Below the pieces are notes generated by a model, which did no database searches, was not told the origin of the DNA, and worked only from the letters and a program-made list of their open reading frames with translations. Source: Pseudomonas sp. 10-1B (lineage in GTDB: Bacteria > Pseudomonadota > Gammaproteobacteria > Pseudomonadales > Pseudomonadaceae). Taken from it: a DNA stretch of 64,000 nucleotides. This document shows positions 9,301-17,597 of this stretch, one piece after another. The stretch is taken from contig NZ_JYKS01000031.1 in assembly GCF_000935045.1 (NCBI RefSeq), positions 62,001 to 126,000 of the forward strand. The letters are read 5' to 3'. The first letter of the stretch is position 1. Each line of letters begins with the position of its first letter. Position numbers and translations under genes: made by a program.

Positions 9301-10275
9301 AATCTCGGTGTGGCGCAGTTGCGCCTTGCGCAGGATCTCGGCAGCATCGCGGATTTCCCGCTCGCCCGGCAGGAAGATCAGCACATCGCCCGGGCCCTTG
9401 CCCTCACTGCGTTCGTGCTGCGCCAGCTCGTCCAGGGTGGCGAGGATGGCCTGGTCGACGGTGAGGTCGTCCTCGATCTGGTTCCCCTCTTCGTCCTGCT
9501 CGCTGGTCAGCGGGCGGTACCAGGTTTCCACCGGGAAGGTGCGGCCCGACACCTCGATGATCGGGGCGCCATCGAAGTGCTTGGAGAAGCGCTCCAGGTC
9601 GATGGTCGCCGAGGTGATGATCAGCTTCAGCTCCGGGCGCCGGTGCAGCAGGGTCTTCAGGTAACCGAGCAGGAAGTCGATGTTCAGGCTGCGCTCGTGG
9701 GCTTCGTCGACGATGATCGTATCGTAGCGTTCGAGGAAGCGGTCGTGCTGGGTTTCGGCCAGCAGGATACCGTCGGTCATCAGCTTGACCAGGGTGTTGG
9801 CGTCGCTCTGGTCTTCGAAGCGCACCTGGTAACCGACCAGCCCGCCCAGCGGCGTGCCCAGTTCTTCGGCGACCCGCGCGGCAACGCTGCGCGCGGCGAT
9901 CCGGCGTGGCTGGGTGTGGGCGATAAGGCCATGGCTGCCACGCCCCAGCTCGAGGCAGATCTTCGGCAGCTGGGTGGTCTTGCCCGAGCCGGTTTCACCG
10001 GCGATCACCAACACCTGGTGTTCGGCCAGGGCCTTCTTGATTTCGTCACGCTTGGCGGCGATCGGCAGGTTGTCGTCGTAGCGCACGGTCGGCACGCTGT
10101 GCTGGCGTGCAGTGACCTGGGCGCAGGAGGCCTGGACCCTCTCCACCCACTGCGCCAGCTTCGCCTCATCGGGGCGCTTGCGCAGTTCATGCAGTTGCCG
10201 ACGCAGGCGATGGCGGTCGGCAATCATGGCGTGGTCGAGGTTTTGCAGCAGTTTGTCGATGGCGTGGTCAGTCAT
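6370..10275 (-). CDS. hrpA: ATP-dependent RNA helicase HrpA
   Basis: 1301 residues, essentially the length of E. coli HrpA. DEAH-box helicase: Walker A GETGSGKT (residues 93-100), DEAHERSLN, SAT (TSATID) and the motif VI region QRKGRCGR are visible, followed by the helicase-associated and OB-fold domains and the long C-terminal DUF3418 region typical of HrpA. It remodels RNA; in E. coli it has been linked to rescue of collided or stalled ribosomes. The start ATG at 10275 (MTDHAIDKLLQ) is chosen because the upstream extension back to 10416 runs through a REP element. Single gene. Confidence 0.95.
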   Translation of the reverse strand: MTDHAIDKLLQNLDHAMIADRHRLRRQLHELRKRPDEAKLAQWVERVQASCAQVTARQHSVPTVRYDDNLPIAAKRDEIKKALAEHQVLVIAGETGSGKTTQLPKICLELGRGSHGLIAHTQPRRIAARSVAARVAEELGTPLGGLVGYQVRFEDQSDANTLVKLMTDGILLAETQHDRFLERYDTIIVDEAHERSLNIDFLLGYLKTLLHRRPELKLIITSATIDLERFSKHFDGAPIIEVSGRTFPVETWYRPLTSEQDEEGNQIEDDLTVDQAILATLDELAQHERSEGKGPGDVLIFLPGEREIRDAAEILRKAQLRHTEILPLYARLSPAEQQRIFQPHTGRRVVLATNVAETSLTVPGIRYVIDTGTARISRYSYRAKVQRLPIEAVSQASANQRKGRCGRVEPGICVRLYSEEDFNSRPAFTDPEILRTNLAAVILQMLHLRLGAIDAFPFIEPPDGKAISDGFNLLQELSAVNRENQLTPIGRQLARLPIDPRLGRMLLEGARLGSLQEVLIVTSALSVQDPRERPPERQQAADQAHAQWKDVDSDFAALVNLWRGFEEQRQALTANPLRNWCRKNFLNYLRLREWRDAHRQLALICRDLQLTVNKEPSDYQKMHKAILSGLLSQIGHKTEEGDYQGARQRRFWVHPSSGLGRKRPQWVMAAELVETTKLYARMVAKIEPDWIEPLAGHLVKKNHFEPHWEKKRGQVVAYEQITLYGLILVGRRPVHFGPIDPVTSRELFIREGLVGGEIQSRAKCLAANKRLLEELDELEAKARRRDILADEETLYAFYEARLPAEIHQTATFDSWYRMGSQKDANLLIMREEDVLAREASEVTAAQYPDSLQVGELRLPLSYHFEPGHPRDGVTVRVPAPLLPSLPGERLEWLVPGLLEAKCVALVRNLPKALRKNFVPVPDFVKASLARMVFGQGALPQALGQELLRMTGARVSDEAWDESVNLVEGHLRMNIEVVDGQGKFLGEGRDLAELTARFAAASQAALAVPRDAKSEQPVQAKAFSEVKQTAQQKIAGLSMTVYPALVEDNGTVREGRFSTQAEAEFQHRRALQRLLLQQLAEPAKYLRGKLPGLTELGLLYREMGRVEALVEDILLASLDSCILEGEQPLPRDGAALAGLAERKRGSWAEHAERLARQALEVLKLWHGLQKRFKGKIDLSQAVALNDIKQQLGNLVYPGFVRETPGAWFKELPRYLKAVELRLEKLGSQVQKDRVWSGELANLWAQYKARADKHAQEGKRDEQLTLYRWWLEEYRVSLFAQQLGTKVPISDKRLSKQWSQVEG

Positions 10276-10364
10276 GGGGCTTTTTAGTGATGCAGGTGAG
10301 CCTGCTTTTTCATGATCGGCATTCGAAGGATGCGCGATTGTCGCAGATTTGCCGGTTCTCTGCT

Positions 10365-10475
10365 GCCTGTGCCGGCCTCTTCGCGGGCTTGCCCGCTCCC
10401 ACAGGATCACCACCAACCTGAAGATTGTGGGGGACCTGTGGGAGCGGGCAAGCCCGCGAAGAGGCCAGCACAGGC
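10365..10475. repeat. Paired REP element 4
   Basis: Long inverted repeat GCCTGTGCCGGCCTCTTCGC ... GCGAAGAGGCCAGCACAGGC with core CGGGCTTGCCCGCTCCCACA in both arms. It lies in the divergent region between hrpA and the gamma-glutamylpolyamine synthetase-like gene. Confidence 0.92.
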
Positions 10476-10558
10476 AACCAAATGTTTAGCCAGGCACGAT
10501 GTAAAGGTTGCCATTCACTGCTTTAATCAACCTTACGCCGCATGTGAGTATCAAAGGC

Positions 10559-10723
10559 ATGACTCCCGCCCAGCCCATCGCCCCACCGTCGTCCCGCCCT
10601 TCGCTAGCGAAGGCCAGGCGCCGTGCCGGGGAAAATCCGCTGGTGCACATCATCCTCGCCTTCTGGGCCCTGTGGCACTGCCGCCACGCGCGCCCACCGG
10701 ACACTTCGCTCACGCCATTGTGA
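10559..10723 (+). CDS. Possible small membrane protein (doubtful)
   Basis: 54 codons starting ATG ACT CCC. The product has a Pro/Ser/Arg-rich N-terminus, then AGENPLVHIILAFWALWHC, which could be a single membrane helix, then a basic tail. AAAGG lies just upstream but too close to the ATG to be a good Shine-Dalgarno sequence. The opposite strand is also open here, so coding potential is ambiguous. I do not recognise the family. Reported only because the hydrophobic segment is unusual for a chance frame in GC-rich DNA. Confidence 0.25.
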   Translation: MTPAQPIAPPSSRPSLAKARRRAGENPLVHIILAFWALWHCRHARPPDTSLTPL

Positions 10724-10808
10724 CCAAACCCGGCCACCTTCTGGCCGTTTGACTCAGTTGGGCCGCCTGCTTGCGCGGTGGCCCTGTGCGCCCGTGAGCG
10801 AATCCACC

Positions 10809-12173
10809 ATGCACTTTGCCCCTGTAGAGCAGGCCAGCCGTTTCCTGGCCGACAACCCCGATATCGAGCTGTTCGAACTGTTCATCCTCGACGCCAACGG
10901 CGTACCGCGCGGCAAGCTGCTGCACCGCGAGGAACTGCTAGCTGTGTACCAGAGCGGCCGGCCGCTGCCCAGCACCATCCTCGGCCTGACCCTGAACGGC
11001 GACGACGTGGAAAACTCCGGCCTGGTCTGGGACGTTGGCGACATCGACTGCCGCGCCTACCCGCTGGAAGGCAGCCTGGTACGCCTGCCCTGGCGGCGGG
11101 TGCCGACCGCCGCTGTGCAGGTGAGCATGCACCCGAGCGAGGGCCTGCCGGCCAGCATCGCCGACCCGCGCCACGTGCTGCTGCGCACCATTGAGGCGCT
11201 GAAGGCCGACGGCTACCACCCGGTGATGGCCTGCGAGCTGGAGTTCTACCTGCTCGACCAGCAGCGCGATGCCCAGGGCCGCCCGCAACCGGCGCTGGAC
11301 AATGACGGCGGCCGCCCACGCAGCACCCAGGTGTATGGCCTGCGCGAACTGGAGCAGATCGAGCCGTTCCTCGCCGACCTGTACGCTGCCTGCAAGGCCC
11401 AGGGCATCCCGGCGCGCACGGCAATTTCCGAGTACGCCCCCGGCCAGGTGGAAATCACCCTCGAACATGGCGACGCGCTGCAGGCGATGGACCAGGCGGT
11501 GCGCTACAAGCGCCTGGTAAAAGGCGTGGCCCATGCCCACGGCATGCAGGCCTGCTTCATGGCCAAGCCATTCGCGCAACTGGCCGGCACCGGCATGCAC
11601 ATGCACCTGAGCCTGGCCGACAGCGCCGGCAACAACCTGTTCGCCAGCGACGACAAGGCCGGCACGCCGCTGCTGCGCCAGGCCGTGGCCGGCATGCTGC
11701 GCCACCTGCGCGACTCGCTGTTGCTGTTCTGCCCCAACGCCAACTCGTTCCGCCGCTTCCAGGCCAACAGCTATGCACCGCTGGCACCGACCTGGGGCGT
11801 CGACAACCGCACCGTGAGCCTGCGCGTGCCGGGTGGCCCGGCCAACAGCCGGCATGTGGAACACCGCATTTGCGGTGCCGACGCCAACCCTTACCTGGCT
11901 GCTGCGGCAATCCTCGCCGCCAGCCACCGCGGCATCCGCGAACAGCTGGACCCGGGCGCACCGGTGGAAGGCAACGGCTATGCCCAGGCCACCGAACACC
12001 TGCCCACCGACTGGCTGACGGCGCTCGACGCCCTGCAACATTCCCATTGGGCTCGCGAAGCACTAGGCGAGGACTTCCTTGGCGTGTACCTGAAGGTCAA
12101 GCGCGCCGAGTACCGCCAGTTCATGGCCGAAGTCAGCGAACAGGACTGGCGCTGGTACCTGCACCAGGCCTGA
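10809..12173 (+). CDS. Glutamine synthetase family protein, probable gamma-glutamylpolyamine synthetase
   Basis: 454 residues with the glutamine synthetase fold: N-terminal beta-grasp region (ELFELFILDANGVPRGK), then the catalytic domain with ACELEFYLLD (metal-binding glutamates), ISEYAPGQVEITLEHGDAL, FMAKPFAQLAGTGMHMHLSL (ATP/metal His) and the NRTVSLRVPGG loop. The sequence is of the PuuA/SpuI subclass that ligates glutamate to putrescine or other amines rather than ammonia, and the next gene is a PuuB-like oxidase, which supports this. An in-frame GTG at 10794 (adds SEST) is an alternative start; neither has a strong Shine-Dalgarno sequence. Likely polyamine or amine catabolism; amine specificity unknown. 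Confidence 0.85.
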   Translation: MHFAPVEQASRFLADNPDIELFELFILDANGVPRGKLLHREELLAVYQSGRPLPSTILGLTLNGDDVENSGLVWDVGDIDCRAYPLEGSLVRLPWRRVPTAAVQVSMHPSEGLPASIADPRHVLLRTIEALKADGYHPVMACELEFYLLDQQRDAQGRPQPALDNDGGRPRSTQVYGLRELEQIEPFLADLYAACKAQGIPARTAISEYAPGQVEITLEHGDALQAMDQAVRYKRLVKGVAHAHGMQACFMAKPFAQLAGTGMHMHLSLADSAGNNLFASDDKAGTPLLRQAVAGMLRHLRDSLLLFCPNANSFRRFQANSYAPLAPTWGVDNRTVSLRVPGGPANSRHVEHRICGADANPYLAAAAILAASHRGIREQLDPGAPVEGNGYAQATEHLPTDWLTALDALQHSHWAREALGEDFLGVYLKVKRAEYRQFMAEVSEQDWRWYLHQA

Positions 12174-12196
12174 GCCCCTACATAACAAGGAACACC

Positions 12197-13504
12197 ATGA
12201 ACGCAGCATTGAACCAAGGCCCGGCGCAGCGCGCACCGTCCTACTACAGCGCCACCCTCAACGACCACAGCGAGTACCCGCAACTCAAGGGCACGGTGCA
12301 GGTGGACGTCGCCATCATCGGCGGCGGCTTCACCGGCGTGGCCACGGCGGTGGAGCTGGCCGAGCGTGGCCTGAAGGTGGCCATCATCGAAACCAACCGC
12401 ATCGGCTGGGGCGCCAGCGGGCGCAATGGCGGCCAGGTCACCGGTAGCCTGTCAGGCGACGAGGCCATGCGCACACAGATGCGCAACCGCCTGGGTAGCG
12501 ATGTCGACGATTTCATCTGGCACCTGCGCTGGCGCGGGCACCAGGTGATCGAGCAGCGGGTGGCGCGCTATGGCATCGACTGCGACCTCAAGCGTGGCCA
12601 CCTGCATGCGGCGATGAAGCCCTCGCACATGAACGAACTGCGCGCATTCGAGGCCGAGGCCCGGCGCCGGGGCATGGGCGAGCAGGTGCAGTTGCTGGAC
12701 CGCGATGGCGTGGCTGAGCACCTGCAGAGCCCACTGTACCTCGGCGCCCTGAAGAACCTGCGCAACCTGCACCTGCACCCGCTGAACCTGTGCCTGGGCG
12801 AAGCCCGTGCCGCGCATAGCCTGGGTGCACTGATTTTCGAGAACTCCGAAGTGCTGGACATCGTCCACGGTCCACGCCCGGCGGTGGTCACCGCCCACGG
12901 CCGGGTCGAGGCGCGTCAGGTGATGCTGGCCGGCGATGTCTATCACAAACTGGAAAAGCGCCAGCTCAAGGGCAAGATCTTCCCGGCCATGGGCGGCATC
13001 GTCACCACCGCGCCGCTGGGTGAACTGGCCGAGCAGATCAACCCACAGGACCTGGCGGTGTACGACTGCCGCTTCGTGCTCGACTACTACCGGCTGACCG
13101 CCGACAAGCGCCTGCTGTTCGGCGGTGGCGCCAACTATTCCGGCCGTGACTCACGGGACATCGAAGGCGAACTGCGCCCGTGCATCGAACGCACCTTCCC
13201 GGCGCTGAAGGGGGTGCCGATCGAGTTCCAGTGGAGCTGCGCCATGGGCATCGTGGTCAACCGCATCCCACAACTGGGCAAGCTGTCGGACAACGTGTGG
13301 TATTGCCAGGGTTACTCGGGGCACGGCATTGCCACCAGCCACATCATGGGCGAAATCATGGCCGAGGCGTTGACCGGGACGCTGGAGAAGTTCGACACCT
13401 TCGCCCAGTGCAAGCATGTGCGAGTGCCGATGGGGGATTTGCTGGGGAATCCGCTGCTGGCGGCGGGGATGTGGTACTACCAGATGCTGGAAAAACTGCG
13501 TTGA
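12197..13504 (+). CDS. FAD-dependent oxidoreductase, gamma-glutamylpolyamine oxidase-like (PuuB/OrdL type)
   Basis: 435 residues of the D-amino-acid oxidase (DAO) fold. The dinucleotide-binding motif GGGFTG is at residues 42-47 (VDVAIIGGGFTGVATAVELA), followed by the conserved WGASGRNGGQ motif of the PuuB/OrdL group and, near the C-terminus, GYSGHGIATSHIMGE for FAD contact. In the Puu pathway this enzyme oxidises the gamma-glutamylated amine to the aldehyde with release of ammonia and hydrogen peroxide. It starts 23 bases after the synthetase gene with AAGGA 6 bases upstream, so the two form an operon. An aldehyde dehydrogenase and hydrolase to complete the pathway are not adjacent. Confidence 0.88.
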   Translation: MNAALNQGPAQRAPSYYSATLNDHSEYPQLKGTVQVDVAIIGGGFTGVATAVELAERGLKVAIIETNRIGWGASGRNGGQVTGSLSGDEAMRTQMRNRLGSDVDDFIWHLRWRGHQVIEQRVARYGIDCDLKRGHLHAAMKPSHMNELRAFEAEARRRGMGEQVQLLDRDGVAEHLQSPLYLGALKNLRNLHLHPLNLCLGEARAAHSLGALIFENSEVLDIVHGPRPAVVTAHGRVEARQVMLAGDVYHKLEKRQLKGKIFPAMGGIVTTAPLGELAEQINPQDLAVYDCRFVLDYYRLTADKRLLFGGGANYSGRDSRDIEGELRPCIERTFPALKGVPIEFQWSCAMGIVVNRIPQLGKLSDNVWYCQGYSGHGIATSHIMGEIMAEALTGTLEKFDTFAQCKHVRVPMGDLLGNPLLAAGMWYYQMLEKLR

Positions 13505-13511
13505 ATTCACC

Positions 13512-13605
13512 GGCCTCATCGCCGGCAAGCCAGCTCCCACAGGTACCCCACAGTTCTTGAAGCCTGTGGAGTTCCTGTGGGAGCTGGCTTGCCGGCGATG
13601 AGGCC
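13512..13605. repeat. Paired REP element 5
   Basis: Inverted copies of GGCCTCATCGCCGGCAAGCC AGCTCCCACAGG. Located between the convergent ends of the oxidase gene and fadD1. Confidence 0.92.
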
Positions 13606-13631
13606 AGTAAAGCCAACCGAGATCAAGAAAG

Positions 13632-15329
13632 TCAGGCGATCTTCTTCAAGCCCTGCTTCTTCAGCTCTTCATCGCGCAGTTCACGGCGCAGGATCTTGCC
13701 CACGTTGGTGGTCGGCAGCGCATCGCGGAACTCGATCTGGCGCGGCACCTTGTAGCCGGTAACGTTGGCACGCATGTGCTCCATCACTTGCTCCTTGGTC
13801 ACGGTCATGCCCGGCTTGACCACGATGAACACCTTGATCACTTCACCAGATTTCTCGTCCGGCACGCCGATGGCCGCGCACTGCAGCACGCCCGGCAAGG
13901 CTGCCAGCACGTCTTCCAGCTCGTTGGGGTACACGTTGAAACCCGAGACCAGGATCATGTCCTTCTTGCGGTCGACGATGCGCATGTAGCCGTCCGCCTG
14001 GATCAGGGCGATGTCACCGGTCTTCAGCCAGCCTTCGCTGTCGAGGATCTCGGCAGTGGCGTCCTCGCGCTGCCAGTAGCCCTTCATCACCTGCGGGCCC
14101 TTGACGCACAGCTCGCCTACCTCGCCCAGCGGCAACTCGTTGCCGGCGTCGTCGACGATCTTGCATAAGGTCGACGGTACCGGAATACCGATGGTGCCAA
14201 CCTGGTTGGCCTCTGCCGGGTTCACCGCAGCCACCGGGCTGGTCTCGGTCATGCCGTAGCCTTCACAGATGGCGCAACCGGTCACGGCCTTCCAGCGTTC
14301 GGCCACGCTCAACTGCAGGGCCATGCCGCCGGACAGGGTGATCTTCAGCGCCGAGAAGTCCAGGGCGCGGAAGGCCTCGTTGTTGCACAGGGCAACGAAC
14401 AGGGTGTTGAGGCCGACGAAGCCGCTGAACTTCCACTTGCCCAGTTCCTTGACCATGGCCGGCAGGTCACGCGGGTTGCTGATCAGCACGTTGTGGTTGC
14501 CGATCAGCATCATCGCCATGCAATGGAAGGTAAAGGCGTAGATGTGGTACAGCGGCAGCGGGGTGATGAGGATTTCGCAGCCTTCGTGCAGGTTCGAGCC
14601 CATCAGCGCCCGGCACTGCAGCATGTTGGCCACCAGGTTGCGGTGGGTCAGCATCGCGCCCTTGGCCACGCCGGTGGTGCCGCCGGTGTACTGCAGCACC
14701 GCCACGTCGTTGGCCTGCGGGTTGGCCTCGGTCACCGGCTGGCCCTTGCCCAGCGCCAGAGTGTCGTTGAAGCGTACGGCACGCGGCAGGTTGTAGGCCG
14801 GCACCATCTTCTTCACGTACTTGATCACACTGTTGATCAGCAGGCGCTTGAGCGGCGGCAGCAGGTCGGCCACTTCGGTGACGATGACGTGCTTGACCTG
14901 GGTCTTGGGTACCACCTTCTCGGCCAGGTGAGCCATGTTGGCCAGGCACACCAGGGCCTTGGCGCCGGAGTCGTTGAACTGGTGCTCCATCTCTCGCGCG
15001 GTGTACAGCGGGTTGGTGTTGACCACGATCAGCCCGGCGCGCATGGCACCGAAGACCGCGACCGGGTATTGCAGGACATTGGGCAGTTGCACGGCAATGC
15101 GATCACCCGGCTTGAGGTCGGTATGCTGCTGCAGCCAGGCGGCAAACGCCCCCGACAGCGCATACAACTCGCCATAAGTGATAGTCTTGCCCAGGTTGCT
15201 AAAGGCCGGTTTGTCGGCAAAGCGTTGGCAGGATTGCTTGAGTACCGCCTGGATATTGGGGAATTCGTCAGGATTGATTTCCGCCGTAATCCCGGCTGGG
15301 TACTTATCCTTCCAAAAATTTTCGATCAT
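13632..15329 (-). CDS. fadD1: Long-chain acyl-CoA synthetase FadD1
   Basis: 565 residues, adenylate-forming enzyme that activates fatty acids to acyl-CoA for beta-oxidation or PHA synthesis. ATP/AMP motif YTGGTTGVAKGA, second AMP motif GYGMTETSP, WLKTGD and the fatty-acyl signature region DRKKDMILVSGFNVYPNE are present, with the C-terminal lysine in a PTTNVGKILRRELR context. The start ATG at 15329 (MIENFWKDKYPAGI) has AAGGAG at 9-bp spacing; the open frame extends 13 codons further but without support. It lies directly downstream of fadD2 on the same strand, separated by about 360 bases, so it probably has its own promoter. Confidence 0.94.
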   Translation of the reverse strand: MIENFWKDKYPAGITAEINPDEFPNIQAVLKQSCQRFADKPAFSNLGKTITYGELYALSGAFAAWLQQHTDLKPGDRIAVQLPNVLQYPVAVFGAMRAGLIVVNTNPLYTAREMEHQFNDSGAKALVCLANMAHLAEKVVPKTQVKHVIVTEVADLLPPLKRLLINSVIKYVKKMVPAYNLPRAVRFNDTLALGKGQPVTEANPQANDVAVLQYTGGTTGVAKGAMLTHRNLVANMLQCRALMGSNLHEGCEILITPLPLYHIYAFTFHCMAMMLIGNHNVLISNPRDLPAMVKELGKWKFSGFVGLNTLFVALCNNEAFRALDFSALKITLSGGMALQLSVAERWKAVTGCAICEGYGMTETSPVAAVNPAEANQVGTIGIPVPSTLCKIVDDAGNELPLGEVGELCVKGPQVMKGYWQREDATAEILDSEGWLKTGDIALIQADGYMRIVDRKKDMILVSGFNVYPNELEDVLAALPGVLQCAAIGVPDEKSGEVIKVFIVVKPGMTVTKEQVMEHMRANVTGYKVPRQIEFRDALPTTNVGKILRRELRDEELKKQGLKKIA

Positions 15330-15492
15330 GGAAGCCCACTCCTTCAGCAACAGCGAAGTTCGATTCACGCGTCGATGCGCTTATTATTGATATGAGATGA
15401 CGGCTCGTTGCAAACCGAATCATCTGAAAGCGGGCCGAGAGTAACAGCTTTGCCTGGGGTCGCCTAGAGGCCAAAACAGGCCTTATGGTCAC

Positions 15493-15526
15493 AAAAATGA
15501 CTCAATGAACAATACAGGTCATTTTT
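15493..15526. promoter_or_regulatory. Inverted repeat upstream of fadD1
   Basis: AAAAATGAC (15493-15501) and GTCATTTTT (15518-15526) are perfect inverse complements separated by 16 bases, about 165 bases before the fadD1 start. It could bind a dimeric regulator, or simply be chance in AT-rich DNA. No match to a motif I know. Confidence 0.35.
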
Positions 15527-15590
15527 AGAGTAATTATCCAAAATGTCGCAGATCGAGCTGTAATTGGCATTTTAGAGCGGTTTAAAGGCA

Positions 15591-15674
15591 TTCGCGGGTG
15601 AACCCGCTCCCACACAGGTACTGCACAGGCCTTGAGAACTGTGAGGTCCCTGTGGGAGCGGGTTCACCCGCGAA
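15591..15674. repeat. Paired REP element 6
   Basis: Inverted copies of TTCGCGGGTGAACCCGCTCC, placed just after the fadD2 stop codon and before the fadD1 promoter region. Confidence 0.92.
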
Positions 15675-15690
15675 GAAGCCAGCGCCGAAC

Positions 15691-17379
15691 TCAAGCGATG
15701 TCACGCAACTCCCGCCGCAGAATCTTGCCCACCGGCGTCATCGGCAGCGACTCGCGCAGCACGATGTGCTTGGGCACCTTGTAGCCGGTGAAGTTGGCCT
15801 TGCAGTAGGCCTTGAGCTCATCCACGCTCAACCCACCCTCACGCGGCACCACGAACAGCTTCACCGCCTCGCCGGAGCGCTCGTCCGGCACGCCGATGGC
15901 CGCGCAGTTGGCGACCTTGGGGTGGCCCATCACCACGTCCTCGATCTCGTTGGGGTACACGTTGAAGCCCGAGACGATGATCATGTCCTTCTTGCGGTCG
16001 ACGATGCGGGTGAAGCCGTCCGGGTCGATCACCGCGATATCGCCAGTCTTGAACCAGCCCTGCGCGTCCAGGGCCTGGGCCGTGGCCTCGGGCTGCTGCC
16101 AATACCCCTTCATCACCTGCGGGCCCTTGATGCACAACTCGCCGCGCTCGCCCAACGGCAGCTCGTTGCCGTCGTCGTCGATCACCTTGAACGCAGTGCC
16201 CGCCACCGGGATGCCCACCGTGCCCAGGCGTGCCAGCTGGCCATAGGGGTTGGTGCTGGCCACCGGCGAGGTCTCGGTCAGGCCGTAACCTTCGACGATG
16301 CGGCACCCGGTAAGCGCTTCCCAGCGCTCGGCGGTGGCCTTGACCAACGCCGTGCCGCCGGAGTTGGTGACCTTCAACGCCGAGAAGTCCAGCTGGCGGA
16401 AGCCCGGGTGGTCCATCAACGCGACGAACAGGGTATTCAAGCCCAGCAAGGCAGAGAAACGCCACTTGCCCAGCTCCTTGATGAAGCCAGGAATATCCCG
16501 CGGGTTGGTGATCAGCACGTTGTGGTTGCCGGTGACCATCATGCACATGCAGTTCGCGGTAAAAGCATAGATGTGATACAGCGGCAACGGGGCGATCATC
16601 ACCTCCTGGCCGTCCTTGAGCAGCTTCTGCCCGTCCGGCCCGTGCTGAGAGAAACAGGCCAGCACCTGCAGCATGTTGGCCACCAGGTTGCCGTGGGTGA
16701 GCATGGCGCCCTTGGCCAGGCCGGTGGTACCGCCGGTGTATTGCAGCACGGCGATATCGTCCAGGCTCAGCGGCACCGGCTTGTGCGACAGTTCGCGGCC
16801 CTGGCGCAGCACCTGCTTGAACGGCACCGCCTGCGGCAGTTGGTAGGCTGGCACCATCTTCTTCAGCTTGTCGACCACGGTGTTGACCAGCCAACCCTTG
16901 GCGGTGGGCAGCAGATCGCCCATCTTCGCCTCGATCAGGTACTCGATACCGGTGTCGGGCAGCACTTCCTGCACGCGCTTGCCGAACATGTTCAGGTACA
17001 CCAGCGCACGTGCGCCGCTGTCCTTGAACTGGTGGCGCATCTCGCGCTCGGTGTACAGCGGGTTGGTGTTGACCACGATCAAACCGGCGCGCATGGCGCC
17101 AAATACAGCGATCGGATATTGCAGCACGTTGGGCATCTGCACCGCGATACGGTCGCCAGGGACCAGGTCGGTGTGCTGCTGCAACCAGGCGGCGAAGGCC
17201 GCCGAATGGCGCTCCAGCTCCGCGTAGGTCAAGGTCACCCCCAGGTTGCTGAATGCCGGGCGATCGGCAAAGCGCTTGCAAGAGCGCTCGAATACCTCGA
17301 CGACCGAGGCGTAGGCATTGATGTCGATGGTGGAAGGCACGCCCGCCGGGCGCTTGTCATTCCAGAAGTCGGCTTGCAT
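15691..17379 (-). CDS. fadD2: Long-chain acyl-CoA synthetase FadD2
   Basis: 562 residues, a close paralogue of FadD1 with the same motifs (YTGGTTGLAKGA, GYGLTETSP, WFKTGD, DRKKDMIIVSGFNVYPNE, catalytic lysine in TPVGKILRRELR). The two differ mostly in the N-terminal lobe and in an insertion around FSQHGPDGQKLLKDG. In P. putida FadD1 is regarded as the main enzyme and FadD2 as a reserve enzyme seen when fadD1 is lost (established knowledge, not visible here). ATG at 17379 has AGAGGAA about 8 bases upstream. Its promoter must lie in the 218-bp divergent gap shared with the alpha/beta hydrolase gene. Confidence 0.93.
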   Translation of the reverse strand: MQADFWNDKRPAGVPSTIDINAYASVVEVFERSCKRFADRPAFSNLGVTLTYAELERHSAAFAAWLQQHTDLVPGDRIAVQMPNVLQYPIAVFGAMRAGLIVVNTNPLYTEREMRHQFKDSGARALVYLNMFGKRVQEVLPDTGIEYLIEAKMGDLLPTAKGWLVNTVVDKLKKMVPAYQLPQAVPFKQVLRQGRELSHKPVPLSLDDIAVLQYTGGTTGLAKGAMLTHGNLVANMLQVLACFSQHGPDGQKLLKDGQEVMIAPLPLYHIYAFTANCMCMMVTGNHNVLITNPRDIPGFIKELGKWRFSALLGLNTLFVALMDHPGFRQLDFSALKVTNSGGTALVKATAERWEALTGCRIVEGYGLTETSPVASTNPYGQLARLGTVGIPVAGTAFKVIDDDGNELPLGERGELCIKGPQVMKGYWQQPEATAQALDAQGWFKTGDIAVIDPDGFTRIVDRKKDMIIVSGFNVYPNEIEDVVMGHPKVANCAAIGVPDERSGEAVKLFVVPREGGLSVDELKAYCKANFTGYKVPKHIVLRESLPMTPVGKILRRELRDIA

Positions 17380-17597
17380 TTATTATTGTTCCTCTGCCTG
17401 GACCAGCACTGCGTCCTTTAGTCCTTTACCTGATCGCCCGAAGGCAAAAAGGCGTTGATCCGACGTTAACAGGTAAGCCCAAGGTGGCATATACGCCAAG
17501 TGCCGCCATTAACATTGTGAATCTTATTTGTGCCCTTCCTGCAATCCGGCCGGTTGTGCATACACTGTTCGGGTAACCGTGCGCACAAGGACCCGCC

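Larger units (their letters stand above)
10276..10793. other. hrpA / glutamine synthetase-like intergenic region
   Basis: About 520 bases of divergent intergenic DNA. It holds REP element 4, one doubtful small ORF (10559-10723) and a short hairpin GGCCA-CCTTC-TGGCC at about 10732. I see no convincing sigma-70 promoter by eye, although at least one promoter for each flanking gene must be here. Confidence 0.6.
15330..15690. other. fadD2-fadD1 intergenic region
   Basis: 361 bases without a gene. It holds REP element 6 next to the fadD2 stop and an AT-rich portion nearer fadD1 that includes a 9-bp inverted repeat (15493-15526). I looked for a PsrA-type GAAAC-N4-GTTTC operator and did not find one. 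Confidence 0.7.

Noticed and set aside
10623..10808. N-terminal extension of the glutamine synthetase-like gene
   Set aside because: The added residues are Arg/Pro/Thr-rich and unlike the family; start sites at 10794 or 10809 fit.
15330..15690. PsrA operator before fadD1
   Set aside because: No GAAAC-N4-GTTTC-like palindrome could be found by eye in this region.
15598..17421. 607-codon open frame on the plus strand
   Set aside because: Antisense to fadD2 and begins inside a REP element.
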